Origin: Bog-473 sp963743785
GTDB taxonomy: Bacteria; Actinomycetota; Acidimicrobiia; Acidimicrobiales; RAAP-2
Assembly (NCBI GenBank): GCA_963743785.1
Contig: CAVURD010000016.1
Span: 1-64,000 of the forward strand
Reading direction: 5' to 3'
Length of the DNA: 64,000 bases
Shown here piece after piece: positions 17,693 through 26,761 of this stretch (the stretch's first letter is position 1; the number at the start of each line of letters is the position of its first letter). The translations under genes and the position numbers were made by a program. The notes beneath the pieces are model-generated. The model worked only from the letters and a program-made list of their open reading frames with translations, was not told where the DNA came from and made no database searches.

Positions 17693-18898
17693 TCAGGGAA
17701 GGCCGGCTTGGGTGACGGCTTCGAGTTGGCTGGAGGCGTAGTTCGTCACCAAGAGGAGTCTCCCGTCCGGGCTGGTCGCCATGTCCCGGGGAGACCTCCC
17801 CGATCGTATTGAGCCGGTGAGGGCCATCCGGCCACCGTGGTCGACCGCCACGACGGCCAGGCCCGAGGCATTCTTCCTGGCGTTGACGCGAATGGAGTCG
17901 GCGATGACGAGGCCGCCATCGTGATTGACCAGCGCCAACCCGACGGGTGCTTCGCCGACCGAGATGTCCTGCCGGAGGGCGCGGGCGGGATGCGTGATCA
18001 GTGCCTTGGCCGAGAAGGCCAGGAGGGCATCGCTCTCCCGAGCCGTGACGTAGACCGTCGAGGCCGTGGCCACCACGCGGCTGGGGTTGCATCCAGCGGT
18101 GACCACCGAGACGGTGGCTCGCGGAAGGGCATGCTCGGCCTTCTCCACATTGATGGTGGTCAGGGCTCCATTGCTCGTCGTCTCCGAGCTTCCTTCGCTG
18201 GTCACATAGAGGAAGCGACCGTTGGGGGAGATCGCAATACCGACGGGCGTGCTGGCCAGAGCAACCGTGCCCACCAGGTGCGACCGATGAAACCCACGGG
18301 CCAGTGCGCGCTGCAGGTTGAAGACAGCGAGTTCATTGGAGTCCTCGAGGGTCACGAAGACGTAGTGGCCGTCGGGAGACACCACGGTCTGGCTGGCACC
18401 GGTGCCGCCGCTGCTCAGCGTGCCGACGAGCCCGTCGGCCGTCGGCGGCGGCGACCGCTCGAGTCGAGCCACGTCGAATACTTCTGCCCCACTCCCGATC
18501 GCACCGACGAGGTAGCGACCATCCGGGGTGACGGTTAGGCCAACCAGCCTCGCGCCTTTCACTGTCTCGGAGCTCACAAGGGTTGGCGTCGCCGAGGCCA
18601 GCGAGTACGTGCGGAGGAAACCGTAGGCCTCGGCGACAAACGCATACTTGTTGTCGCTGCTGACGGCCACACCAGAAGGTGATCCTTCAGGTGCCGAGAC
18701 GAACGTCGTCGTGATACGGGGCAGCATCGGCGCCCGGGCCGGTGCGGTCGAACATATCGGGACGGCGACGGACGGTCGGATCAGACCGGCGCCGGCGTCC
18801 GAGGCGCCGGGGAGAGCGGCGCCGACGCCGATGGCGACCGCCGCCAGGGCTCCGGCAACCAGCCTTGCGAAGGGAGACACGCCCACAGGTTCGCGCAA
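17693..18898 (-). CDS. Secreted YncE-like beta-propeller protein
   Basis: 401 residues with an N-terminal signal or anchor (FARLVAGALAAVAIGVGAAL). Repeated blades such as GVAVSSDNKYAFVAE, GLTVTPDGRYLVGA, QTVVSPDGHYVFVT, GIAISPNGRFLYVT and DMATSPDGRLLLVT indicate a seven-bladed YncE/lactonase-type propeller outside the membrane. Ligand or enzyme activity is unknown. It follows arsR tail to tail and precedes serS, which is on the same strand, with no sign of cotranscription with the ars genes. Confidence 0.85.
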   Translation of the reverse strand: MREPVGVSPFARLVAGALAAVAIGVGAALPGASDAGAGLIRPSVAVPICSTAPARAPMLPRITTTFVSAPEGSPSGVAVSSDNKYAFVAEAYGFLRTYSLASATPTLVSSETVKGARLVGLTVTPDGRYLVGAIGSGAEVFDVARLERSPPPTADGLVGTLSSGGTGASQTVVSPDGHYVFVTLEDSNELAVFNLQRALARGFHRSHLVGTVALASTPVGIAISPNGRFLYVTSEGSSETTSNGALTTINVEKAEHALPRATVSVVTAGCNPSRVVATASTVYVTARESDALLAFSAKALITHPARALRQDISVGEAPVGLALVNHDGGLVIADSIRVNARKNASGLAVVAVDHGGRMALTGSIRSGRSPRDMATSPDGRLLLVTNYASSQLEAVTQAGLP

Positions 18899-18917
18899 GC
18901 CAGCGGTGGGGTCAGGG

Positions 18918-20223
18918 TCAGGGCCCCTTGATCAAGAGCTCCCCTCCCAGGTACGGGGCCAAGCACTCAGGCAGCAATACCGTGCCGTCTTCCTGACGGC
19001 CGTTCTCCACGAGGGCGGCCCACATCCTGGGCCAGGCCAGAGCCGAGCCATTCACCGTGTGGACCAGCTGCGGTGACCCGCCGGCCGCCGGGCGGTAGCG
19101 CACCTGGGCCCGCCGGGCCTGGTAGTCGCGGAACCAACTGGTCGAACTGACCTCCAGCCACATGTCGACGCCCGGCGCATACACCTCGAGGTCGAAGGTG
19201 CGGGCCGACGGACCACCCAGATCGCCGGTGCACAGATCCATGACGCGATAGCGCAATTCGAGGTCCTGCAGCATGGACTCGGCGCGGCCGAGGATGTCGG
19301 CCATAGCGTCGAGTGCCTGGTCGGGGGTGGTGTACGCGAAGAGCTCGACCTTGTCGAACTCGTGGACGCGCAGGAGACCGCGGGTGTCGCGTCCGGCCGA
19401 ACCCGCCTCACGGCGGTAGCAGGGGGTGGCGGCGGTGAAGCGCAAGGGCAGCACCGACTCCTCGAGAATCTCGCCCCGGTGCATCGACGTCAGCGGAACT
19501 TCGGCGGTCGGGATCGCCCACAGGTCGTCGCGTTCGAGGTGATAGGCGTCGTCGGCGAATTTCGGCAGGTGACCGGTGGCTGTCATCGTCTCGGTCAGCA
19601 CCACCGTCGGGGGACGGATCTCCTCGTAGACCGGGGCGTGGCGGTCCAGCGCGAATCCGGTCAGCGCGCGCAGCAGGCGGGCGCCGGCGCCCCGGTAGAG
19701 GGGGAACATGGAACCCGAGAGACGGGCACCCCGTTCCATGTCGAGCAACTGCAGCGCCTGGCCGATCTCCCAGTGCGGGACGTGCTGGTGGTCGGCTCGC
19801 CCCGGTTCGGGCGCACCCGACTCCTTGCCGGGCCACCAGCGGCGTATCTCGACGTTGTCGGCGTCGCTCTCCCCGTCGGGAACCTCGGGCATGGGGATGT
19901 TGGGCAGGTAGAGCAGTCCCAGCCGGACCTTCTCCCACTCGACGTCTGCTTCCGCCGCGGCGGACCGTTCCTCCTCGCCCAGCCGGCGACTCTGCTCGCT
20001 GAGTTCGGTAGCCCGGGCCTCATCGCCGGCCTTCTTCGCCGCCCCGACCTCACGGCTGAGCGCCTTGACCTCGGCCCGTAGCGATTCGGAGTGGGACAGT
20101 CGGGCGCGATGGGCCACGTCGGCCGCGATGATCTCGTCGATCTCCGATGCGGCCACGCCACGTCGGGCCAAGTGCCGCCTTGACGCGGTCGGGATCGTCC
20201 CGCAGCAGCCGAATATCGATCAT
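18918..20223 (-). CDS. serS: Seryl-tRNA synthetase (one frame break near the N-terminus)
   Basis: Class II aminoacyl-tRNA synthetase. The first codons (MIDIRLLRDDPDRVKAAL from ATG 20223) are in another frame from the remainder; a one-base break near 20171 restores ARRGVAASEID and the long coiled-coil arm. Catalytic motif 2 is TPCYRREAGSAGRDTRGLLR with the following RVHEFDKVE, and motif 3 lies near the C-terminus. Charges tRNA-Ser with serine. The gene is essential, so the break is almost certainly an error in the sequence. The divergent ABC transporter begins 26 bases away. Confidence 0.93.
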
Positions 20224-20249
20224 GCCTGCTCAAAGTAGCCTGCGACGAC

Positions 20250-21290
20250 ATGCCAGCCGGACACGTGCCCGCCGTCGAAGTGACGGACCTCACCGTGCGT
20301 TACGGCTCCGAGGGTGAGGTCACGGCGGTGGACGGGCTGGACCTGTCGGCCGAAGCCGGAGAGGTCCTGGTCGTTCTCGGGCCCAATGGGGCGGGCAAGA
20401 CGTCGACCATCGAGTCGATGGAGGGATACCGCCGCCCCGCTGGTGGCCGCATCTCGGTGCTGGGGCTCGATCCCATTGCCGATCACCGTCAGCTGACCGA
20501 ACTCATGGGCGTCATGTTGCAGAAGGGCGGCGTCTACCCGATGCTGCCGCCCCGGCACGTCCTCGACCTCTTCTCCCGCTTCTATGCGGCGCCACTGGCC
20601 ACCGACGAATTACTGGACCTGGTCTCCCTGCGGGGCGTCGCCACCACACCGTGGCGCCACCTTTCCGGTGGGGAGCAACAGCGGCTCTCGCTCGCCTTGG
20701 CCCTCATCGGGCGGCCCCGGGTGGCCTTCCTCGATGAACCGACGGCCGGCGTCGACCCCGAGGGCCGCCTGGCCATCAGGGCCGTGGTGACCGACCTGCG
20801 CACCCAGGGCGTGTGCGTGGTGCTCACCACCCACGAGCTGCTTGAAGCCGAGAAGATGGCCGACCGCATCGTCATCGTCTCTTCGGGCCGGGTCGTCCTG
20901 GCCGGGACGCCGACCGAGCTCTCGGGCGGTGCGGGATCGAACCGTGTCTCCTTCGGCGCGCCGCCTGGCTTGGACACGGTCGCGCTGGCGCTCCAACTCG
21001 GCCCGGGGGTCTCGGTGCAGGAGACGGCGCCGGGTCGCTACCGGATCGAGGGGGCGTCGGGGCCGGCCGCCACCGCCACCCTGGCCACCTGGCTGGCGGC
21101 GCGCGATGCCACCCTCTCCGATCTGGTGACCGGCCGCACGCTCGAAGACGTCTATTTCGATGCCGTCGGTGCGGCGGCCCTGCAACAGACCGAGTCGAGC
21201 ACCGACGACTCCGACGACGGCGAGGAGGACGGCTCACCCGGCCGTGGTCGCCGCGGCGGCCGACGCCGGGGTCGCCGGGGTCCGCGATGA
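20250..21290 (+). CDS. ABC transporter ATP-binding protein (ABC-2 type exporter)
   Basis: 346 residues. Walker A GPNGAGKT (44-51), signature HLSGGEQQRLSLA, Walker B VAFLDEPTAGVDP, H-loop TTHELLEAE: the layout of DrrA/CcmA-like exporter ATPases. The C-terminal extension is acidic then very basic (GRGRRGGRRRGRRG). The last four bases overlap the permease start, so the two subunits are translationally coupled. Substrate unknown; the neighbours ctaB, ctaA and a TlpA-like protein would fit a membrane-biogenesis role but this is only context. Confidence 0.92.
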   Translation: MPAGHVPAVEVTDLTVRYGSEGEVTAVDGLDLSAEAGEVLVVLGPNGAGKTSTIESMEGYRRPAGGRISVLGLDPIADHRQLTELMGVMLQKGGVYPMLPPRHVLDLFSRFYAAPLATDELLDLVSLRGVATTPWRHLSGGEQQRLSLALALIGRPRVAFLDEPTAGVDPEGRLAIRAVVTDLRTQGVCVVLTTHELLEAEKMADRIVIVSSGRVVLAGTPTELSGGAGSNRVSFGAPPGLDTVALALQLGPGVSVQETAPGRYRIEGASGPAATATLATWLAARDATLSDLVTGRTLEDVYFDAVGAAALQQTESSTDDSDDGEEDGSPGRGRRGGRRRGRRGPR

Positions 21291-22018
21291 GGGCATTGCT
21301 GGCCCAGACCCGGGCCGAGGTGTTCATGACCCTGCGGCGGGGCGAGACCCTCCTCTTGACCGTCGGTATCCCGGTCCTCTTCCTGGTGTTCTTCTCCACC
21401 GTCGATGTGGTGTCGACGCCGACGGCCAAGTCGGTGGACTTCTTCGTCCCCGGCATCCTGGCCCTGGCCGTGATGTCGACCGCCATGGTGTCGCTCGGCA
21501 TCGCCACCGGATTCGAACGGGGCTACGGCGTGCTCAAGCGGCTCGGTTCGACCCCGCTGGGCCGGCCGCGCCTGCTGGGGGCCAAGATCATCACGATCCT
21601 GGCGGTGGAGATCGTCCAGGCCGCCATCGTGATTCCCGTCGGGCTGCTGCTCGGATGGAACCCGGGCGGGAGCGGATCGTGCTTCCTCAGCGCCGTTGGG
21701 ATCGTGCTGCTGGCCACGGTGGGCTTCGCCGGCATCGGCCTGCTCATGGCGGGCGTGCTGAAGGCGGAGGTGAACCTGGCCGCGGCCAATGGGCTGTATC
21801 TCGTGTTCCTGCTGCTGGGGGGCATGATCGTCCCGATCACCAAGCTGCCCAGTGGCTTGGCGTCGGTGGCCAAGCTCCTGCCGCCCGAGGCCCTCTCGGC
21901 CGGGCTGCACGCGTCGCTCGGTGCCGGCTCGGCCGTGCCGCCGCTCAGTTGGGCCGTCCTGGCCGTGTGGGCGGTGGCCGCCCCCCTGGCGGCGGCGCTT
22001 ACGTTCCGGTGGGAATGA
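21287..22018 (+). CDS. ABC-2 type transporter permease
   Basis: 243 residues with six predicted transmembrane helices, including LLLTVGIPVLFLVFFSTV, the central FFVPGILALAVMSTAMVSLG and the last WAVLAVWAVAAPLAAAL. Partner of the preceding ATPase. The end overlaps the convergent TlpA-like gene by 20 bases. Confidence 0.9.
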   Translation: MRALLAQTRAEVFMTLRRGETLLLTVGIPVLFLVFFSTVDVVSTPTAKSVDFFVPGILALAVMSTAMVSLGIATGFERGYGVLKRLGSTPLGRPRLLGAKIITILAVEIVQAAIVIPVGLLLGWNPGGSGSCFLSAVGIVLLATVGFAGIGLLMAGVLKAEVNLAAANGLYLVFLLLGGMIVPITKLPSGLASVAKLLPPEALSAGLHASLGAGSAVPPLSWAVLAVWAVAAPLAAALTFRWE

Positions 22019-22612
22019 GCGCCCGCTCGTCGGCCGTGAAGCCGGCGGCGGTGAGCTGGTCGCCCACCACGATCTTGTTGATGGTCCCGTCGGCGTTGAC
22101 GAAGACGGCGTTGGGATCGCCCCGGAAGTAGAAGGCCCCGCTGGTGATGTTCAGGCTCGGGTCGTAGGCCACCGGGAACGACACACCGGTGCTGTGGATG
22201 AACCCCTTGGCGCTGGCGGTGGTGTCCTCGCTGTCCACGCCGATGACCTTGACGTGTGCGAGCGCTCCGGCCCGCGACTGTTGCGTGCGCACGGCGGCGG
22301 CCAGGGGTGGCAGCTCGGTGTGGCAGGCCACGCACCAGTTGCCGAAGAAGAGCACCACGCCGGGCGTCCCGTGCCCGATGCTGTCGGAGGAGACGACCGC
22401 CTGGCCCGATCCGATGAGATCGGTGCCGCTGAAGGCGGGAAGCGGGCCACCCTCGTGGGGGGCACCGGACGACTTGGCGTTGGTGCCCACCGAGGTGAAG
22501 AGGCCGATGCCCAGCGCGGTGGCTATGACCAGGCCGACCAGCAGGAAGATCTTGCGGGGCTTGCGGGGGGTGGGGGCCTCGGGGGCGGGTTCCGGAGCGC
22601 GTCGGCCGTCAT
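21999..22612 (-). CDS. TlpA/ResA-like membrane-anchored thioredoxin (one frame break)
   Basis: An N-terminal membrane anchor (KIFLLVGLVIATALGIGLF) precedes a thioredoxin-fold domain with active-site NWCVACHTELPPL. Such proteins keep cytochrome c or oxidase cysteines reduced on the outer face of the membrane. The ATG at 22612 is in a different frame from the anchor; a break in the C-rich run near 22570-22590 joins them. Immediately upstream on the same strand is ctaB, consistent with a role in cytochrome oxidase maturation. Confidence 0.83.
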
Positions 22613-22624
22613 GGGGCCCACAAT

Positions 22625-23557
22625 TTAGTGAACGTGATTCATGATCAACACGTCACCGGCCATGGCCACGAACAGCACGGTCAGGTAGGTGATGGAGTAG
22701 CTGAAGACCCGCATGGCCTCGCGCCCGGTGGCCCGGTCGCTCCGCGCCAGGCGCCACAGCCGCGTCGGTCATGAACAAGAACCCGGCGCCGAGCACGGCG
22801 GCGGCGACGGTGTAGATGGCGCCCGAGATGGGCCACGGGACCAAAGAGGAGGGAGACGGCGACCAGCGCCACGGTGTAGAGGACGATCTCGCGCGTGGTG
22901 CGCTTCATGGAGGCGACGACGGGCAGCATGGGCACGTCGGCCGCGGCGTAGTCCTCCTTGTAGCGCACGGCCAGCGACCAGAAGTGCGGCGGGGTCCAGA
23001 TGAAGATGATGGCGAAGAGCACGACCGGGGCCCACGCCAATGAGTCGGTCACCGCCGCCCAGCCGACCAGGACGGGCACCGCCCCGGCGGCCCCGCCGAT
23101 CACGATGTTCTGCGAGGAGCGGCGCTTGAGCCACAAGCGTGTAGACGAAGACGTAGAAGAGGGTGGCCGAGACGGCCAGGACGGCCGAGAGCAGGTTCAC
23201 GGCCAGGGCCAGCTCGACGAAGGCCGCCACCTCTAAGGTGAGGGCGAAGACCAGCGCCGCCCTCGGCGTCATGGCCCCGGTGACCAACGGGCGCGCCTTG
23301 GTGCGCTTCATCAGCTTGTCGATGTCGCGGTCGACCACCATGTTGATGGCGTTGGCCCCGCCGGCCGCCAGCGCCCCGCCGGCCAGGGTGGCCACCATCA
23401 GCCAGAGCGACGGCAGGCCCCGCTGCGCCACCACCATGGTGGGCAAGGTGGTGACCAGCAGCAGCTCGATGATGCGCGGCTTGGTCAGGGCGACATAGGC
23501 GCCGACGGTCGACCACCCCGCTCGCTGACCCGCCAGGGCCGGGGCTTGGGAGGACAT
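22625..23557 (-). CDS. ctaB: Protoheme IX farnesyltransferase (heme O synthase), three frame breaks
   Basis: A polytopic UbiA-family prenyltransferase of about 310 residues once frames are joined. The first aspartate-rich motif is NAINMVVDRDIDKLMKRTKA and the second DYAAADVPMLP; helices include IIFIWTPPHFWSLAVRYKED. Breaks fall near 23135, 22845 and 22760; the C-terminus VFSYSITYLTVLFVAMAGDV ends at TAA 22625. It farnesylates heme B to heme O for aa3-type oxidases. Divergent from ctaA, which performs the next step. Every family motif survives, so indel errors are likelier than decay. Confidence 0.9.
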
Positions 23558-23623
23558 TTCACGCAGCCTACGACCAGGGAGTCGCTCCTGACCAAGCGGG
23601 GGACCCCGGTACGCTTGATCGAA

Positions 23624-24613
23624 GTGCCTGCCCGCCGCCGTGTCACGGTCTCCCCTTCGCTGAGCCATCGCCTCAATGTCCTGGCCCTGGTCCTGGTGGC
23701 CCTCATCGTGGTGACCGGAGGGGCGGTGCGCTTGACCGGCAGTGGCCTCGGATGCGCCGACTGGCCCTCTTGCTCGGTCGGCCACCTGACCCCTCAACTC
23801 CATTTTCACGGGCTGGTGGAATTCGGCAACCGCCTGGTCACCGTGGTCATCACCATCGCCGTGGCAGCGTCGTTCTTGGGGACGGTCTTCCGGAGGCCGA
23901 GGCGTCGGGACCTGGTGTATCTCAGCGGGGGCCTCGTCGTCGGCGTACTGGCCCAGGCCGTGCTGGGCGGGATCGTCGTCTACACCAAGTTGAATCCCTA
24001 TCTGGTCATGGTGCACTTCTTCGCCACCATGCTGTTGCTGGTCGACGCCGTCGTGCTGGTGCACCGTGACCGGCTCGACTACGGGCCGGGCTCTGCTCGA
24101 CTGCTCGTTCCCCGTCCGCTGCTGCGGCTGCACTACGGGGTGCTGGTGGTGTTGTCCTTCGTCATTGCCGCCGGCACGGCGACAACCGGGGCCGGTCCGC
24201 ATGCGGGCGATGCCTCGGGGCAGCAGGTGGCCAAGCGCATCCCGATTGCGCTGCGCGACATGGCGGAGCTGCACTCGAGTCTGGCCCTCCTGTTGGTGGG
24301 GCTGACGATTGGCCTCGTGGTCGGCCTCCACATGGGCGATGTGCCCGAGCGCGTGCGACGGGCCGGTCGGGTGCTCCTGGTGGTGATGGTGGCCCAGGCC
24401 GCGGTGGGCTACACGCAGTACTTCACCCACCTCCCCGCCGTTCTGGTCGAAGTCCACCTGCTTGGGGTCACCGTCCTCGTCATCGGGGCGGTGCAGTGCT
24501 TTCTGGCCTGCACCTTCCATCCGGCCGAGGTCGAGGTGGGTACCCGGCACGACTCCGGGGTCGGGTCCGAGGCCCAGCCGGCGGCGGCCGGCACCGCAAT
24601 TGGCGCCCGGTAG
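23624..24613 (+). CDS. ctaA: Heme A synthase (COX15/CtaA family)
   Basis: About 329 residues, eight transmembrane helices in two four-helix bundles. Heme-ligand histidines appear in FHGLVEFGNRLV, MVHFFATMLLL, LHSSLALLLVG and VHLLGVTVLVI; the extracellular Cys pair is in GLGCADWPSCS. Converts heme O to heme A. The open frame continues upstream to 23546, which would overlap ctaB; I prefer GTG 23624, preceded by a TACGCT -10-like box, possibly leaderless. Divergent from ctaB, so both heme A steps share this control region. Confidence 0.9.
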   Translation: MPARRRVTVSPSLSHRLNVLALVLVALIVVTGGAVRLTGSGLGCADWPSCSVGHLTPQLHFHGLVEFGNRLVTVVITIAVAASFLGTVFRRPRRRDLVYLSGGLVVGVLAQAVLGGIVVYTKLNPYLVMVHFFATMLLLVDAVVLVHRDRLDYGPGSARLLVPRPLLRLHYGVLVVLSFVIAAGTATTGAGPHAGDASGQQVAKRIPIALRDMAELHSSLALLLVGLTIGLVVGLHMGDVPERVRRAGRVLLVVMVAQAAVGYTQYFTHLPAVLVEVHLLGVTVLVIGAVQCFLACTFHPAEVEVGTRHDSGVGSEAQPAAAGTAIGAR

Positions 24614-24666
24614 GATCTCCTTTTCACCCGGGCACGGACCGCTTTCTGTCTACCCGTGCCCGATCT

Positions 24667-24739
24667 GCCCCCATCGTCCAGCGGCCTAGGACGCCACCCT
24701 TTCAAGGTGGTAACACGGGTTCGAATCCCGTTGGGGGTG
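24667..24739 (+). tRNA. tRNA-Glu (anticodon TTC)
   Basis: Acceptor arms GCCCCCA and TGGGGGT pair, the anticodon loop reads CTTTCAA, and the T arm contains GGTTCGAATCC. No CCA is encoded. It is followed by the accessory patch that extends to about 28.8 kb. Confidence 0.95.
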
Positions 24740-24752
24740 CTCGCTGGCTGGA

Positions 24753-24795
24753 CTGAACCCCGTTTGGTGGTCCAGTTGGGCTTGACCCCGATTGG
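24753..24795. repeat. Paired terminal-repeat-like motifs, possible IS21-type end remnant
   Basis: CTGAACCCCGTTTGG (24753-24767) and CTTGACCCCGATTGG (24781-24795) match at 12 of 15 bases, separated by TGGTCCAGTTGGG. Actinobacterial IS21-family ends carry several such spaced repeats containing GGTCAAG and GGTCCA words. No transposase is present, so this would be a scar. Bases 24740-25023 contain no gene I can support. Confidence 0.3.
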
Positions 24796-25023
24796 CAGAC
24801 CGCGCTCATGACACTGCGGCCTGGTGGATGTGGGCGGGTGTAGATCCTCGAGTTCGGTCCGGGTCAGGTAATTCAAGGTGCTGCGGCGCGGCAGCCAACG
24901 CGGCCGAGGCATCAGCGAGAACAGGATCTCGGACCGCTGTGGCGTATGACGCGAAACGAGAGGGCCGAAGCCCTCCCGAATCCGCCCCACCGCCAACGCG
25001 CCCCCCGAAGGATGATTAGCGCG

Positions 25024-25188
25024 CTACCACCTGTAGAACCGGTGATTGCCTGCACCTTCGCCACGGCCCAGAGCAACTCCAGCGATCCAAAAAATGGCGA
25101 AGATGACAGCGGCGATCCATAAGACGTGCAGTGCGAAGCCTGCACCCGCAAGGATCAAGACCAGAAGCAGCAATAGAAGAATAAGCAC
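25024..25188 (-). CDS. Small hydrophobic protein (54 residues)
   Basis: Begins at GTG 25188 with AGGGGG six bases upstream. The product starts LILLLLLLVLILAGAGFALH, has a second helix around WIAAVIFAIFWIAG, and ends in a basic, aromatic tail (HRFYRW). This two-helix layout with a terminal RW is common among very short actinobacterial membrane proteins of unknown function. It is easily missed because of its length. The good ribosome-binding site, lack of interruptions and family-like ending support it. Confidence 0.75.
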   Translation of the reverse strand: MLILLLLLLVLILAGAGFALHVLWIAAVIFAIFWIAGVALGRGEGAGNHRFYRW

Positions 25189-25328
25189 GGTTCCCCCTTC
25201 AAGGATTGCCCGATGTGGACAACATCTGTTTACCCGGAATCACCAAATGGGAAACGCCGTAGAGCCCGAATGGCGACTTCTCGACCAACTGCCGAATGGT
25301 CGCTGACGCCCCACCCGCCTAGGGTCAA

Positions 25329-25504
25329 GACGCCTGGCATAACGCGCCAGAATCCCGGGCGTCCCGCACCCGGAATCTGGCGCTCAGGTTGCAAGAGTCA
25401 GGCTCGTGACTACAACCTCTCCTGTACCCCCTGAGACTGATGACATACCCCAAATGCCACTAGTCCTAACCCGCGTATGCGTTATGGCCTTATGTTCAAG
25501 TAGC
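25329..25504. repeat. Degenerate direct repeat, copy 1 (~175 bp)
   Basis: Aligns over its length, at roughly three quarters identity, with 26571-26742. Best conserved parts are CGCGCCAGAATCCCGGG, ACCCCCTGAGAC then ATGACATACCC, and CTTATGTTCAAGTAGC. The right end contains the last codons of the STAS gene (Gly-Tyr-Leu-Asn-Ile), the rest is its downstream flank. The 25189-25481 interval holds no other gene. Confidence 0.8.
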
Positions 25505-25826
25505 CAGCGAGGCCCGAAATCTGAATCAATTTCATCGTGCGTGGCTGTGGCGAGCGGATGATCAAAATACGCCCGTTGGCGTCCATCCGCTTATGGGCCG
25601 AAACGAGCAGACCAAGGCCGGTCGAGTCAATGAACGTCACGCGTTCCATGTCGAGCTCGACCGAGTCGGCAACGTCCAGCGCCGCACCTTGAAGGGCATT
25701 TACCAACTCTGGTGAGCTCGCCACATCCAGCTCACCCGCGAGCGCAATGACGGCACCGGTACCGTAATAACTCACGTCGATCTGGAATAGATCAGAACCA
25801 AGCGACTTTTCCAGCGTCATGGCCAA
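25482..25826 (-). CDS. STAS-domain anti-sigma factor antagonist (RsbV/SpoIIAA-like)
   Basis: 114 residues. A single STAS domain: LAGELDVASSPELVNAL, then ERVTFIDSTGLGLLVSAHK, where the Ser of DST is the phosphorylatable residue in anti-anti-sigma factors. In partner switching the unphosphorylated protein captures an anti-sigma kinase and frees a stress sigma factor. No kinase or sigma gene is adjacent, so the partner must be elsewhere. The 3' end lies inside repeat copy 1. Confidence 0.92.
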   Translation of the reverse strand: MAMTLEKSLGSDLFQIDVSYYGTGAVIALAGELDVASSPELVNALQGAALDVADSVELDMERVTFIDSTGLGLLVSAHKRMDANGRILIIRSPQPRTMKLIQISGLAGYLNIRP

Positions 25827-26137
25827 ACCCCTCTCTCTATTGCGGGAGTCGGGTCAAGCTGCTGTCAAACTTGGCCATTGGCCACGCTACACACAGACGG
25901 CGTGGGAGCGACCGTGGGCGTGCGCGACGTGGGCAGCGACCGATTGCCGAGTCGATGTGGAACGTGCGGCACACCGCGGGACCGAGTGGTGAAGCTTGAC
26001 GGGAAACGTCCGGTAAAAGTCAAGGGGGGGCCGCTCCTACGAAGTGTGCGTCCAGGGACTGGAGGCCAACCCGAGACCCGGGATCGTCACTAGCGCTGTG
26101 TGCGGAGCATGAGGCAACGCTTGCTCGTTGGAGCGTT
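25827..26137. other. 311-base gap without a supported gene
   Basis: Upstream flank of the STAS gene and downstream flank of the ParB-like hypothetical gene. Short open frames exist on both strands but none has a convincing start site or family resemblance. Confidence 0.5.
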
Positions 26138-26506
26138 CTAGGGTTGCCGAGGAACAACGCGACAAGGCACAAGAACCTTCTCATTGAGGTGGTAGCTGGC
26201 GCACACCCGGTGATACCCATCGGCGATCCACAACGGATCGCCATAGACGAGAAGCACCGGGGAGAGCTTGGTGCCGAACTTGACCCTTTCGAGGTCGGCG
26301 GCCACCTCGGGATCGTCGGCTGCCAAGAGTGCAAGACCGCCCGCACGCAAGATGTCCTTGGCCGCGAAATGACTCAGTGATTGCTGCTTCTTCAAGGCCT
26401 TTCGTAGCTTGGTCGCAGAATTGAGTCCAACGAGCAAGGTGAGATAGGACTGGGCGGCTGGAAAGTCCTGTGCCTCAGGCTCATCTTTCCAGTGTTCGTC
26501 AGCCAT
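26138..26506 (-). CDS. Conserved hypothetical protein with ParB-like motif
   Basis: 122 residues. The N-terminus (PEAQDFPAAQSYLTLLVGL) and the C-terminal PVLLVYGDPLWIADGYHRVCASYHL belong to a widespread uncharacterised bacterial family; the IADGYHR segment resembles the ParB/sulfiredoxin-type loop. No catalytic claim is justified. Stands alone on the minus strand between the two direct repeats. Confidence 0.82.
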   Translation of the reverse strand: MADEHWKDEPEAQDFPAAQSYLTLLVGLNSATKLRKALKKQQSLSHFAAKDILRAGGLALLAADDPEVAADLERVKFGTKLSPVLLVYGDPLWIADGYHRVCASYHLNEKVLVPCRVVPRQP

Positions 26507-26570
26507 GATGAATCCATCCTCTCATCGGGCGGCAACTATGCGGCCACTATGAAGCAAAGACGCCTCTGGG

Positions 26571-26742
26571 ACGCCCGGCTCGACGCGCCAGATCCCGGGT
26601 GACAGGCCCGGATTTAGTAATCAGGTTACAAGGATTCGGTTCATGACAACCCGTTCCCTTGCACCCCCTGAGACGTATGACATACCCAAGGGCCAGTGCC
26701 CTTAACCGCGCACGTGTTATGGCGTTATGTTCAAGTAGCTCA
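26571..26742. repeat. Degenerate direct repeat, copy 2 (~172 bp)
   Basis: Partner of 25329-25504 in the same orientation. It keeps a remnant of the STAS gene's 3' end (codons for Tyr-Leu-Asn-Ile then stop) though no STAS gene precedes it here; instead it follows a 54-residue gene. Fills most of the 26507-26761 gap. Confidence 0.8.
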
Positions 26743-26761
26743 ACAACTTGCACGTTGATGC

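Noticed and set aside
18918..23557. serS and ctaB as genuine pseudogenes
   Set aside because: All catalytic and structural motifs are intact on both sides of single-base breaks and the genes are indispensable; errors are far likelier.
22769..24550. Open frame spanning ctaA antisense and continuing into ctaB
   Set aside because: Only the ctaB part is real; the upstream 300 codons are antisense to ctaA and have His/Gln/Asp-rich shadow composition.
24409..24996. Minus-strand frame over the tRNA-Glu region containing NGIRTRVTTLKGWRPRP
   Set aside because: That peptide is the well-known false translation of a tRNA gene; the rest has no recognisable family.
25878..26093. 71-codon plus-strand frame
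   Set aside because: No ribosome-binding site, no homology and basic low-complexity end; likely chance.
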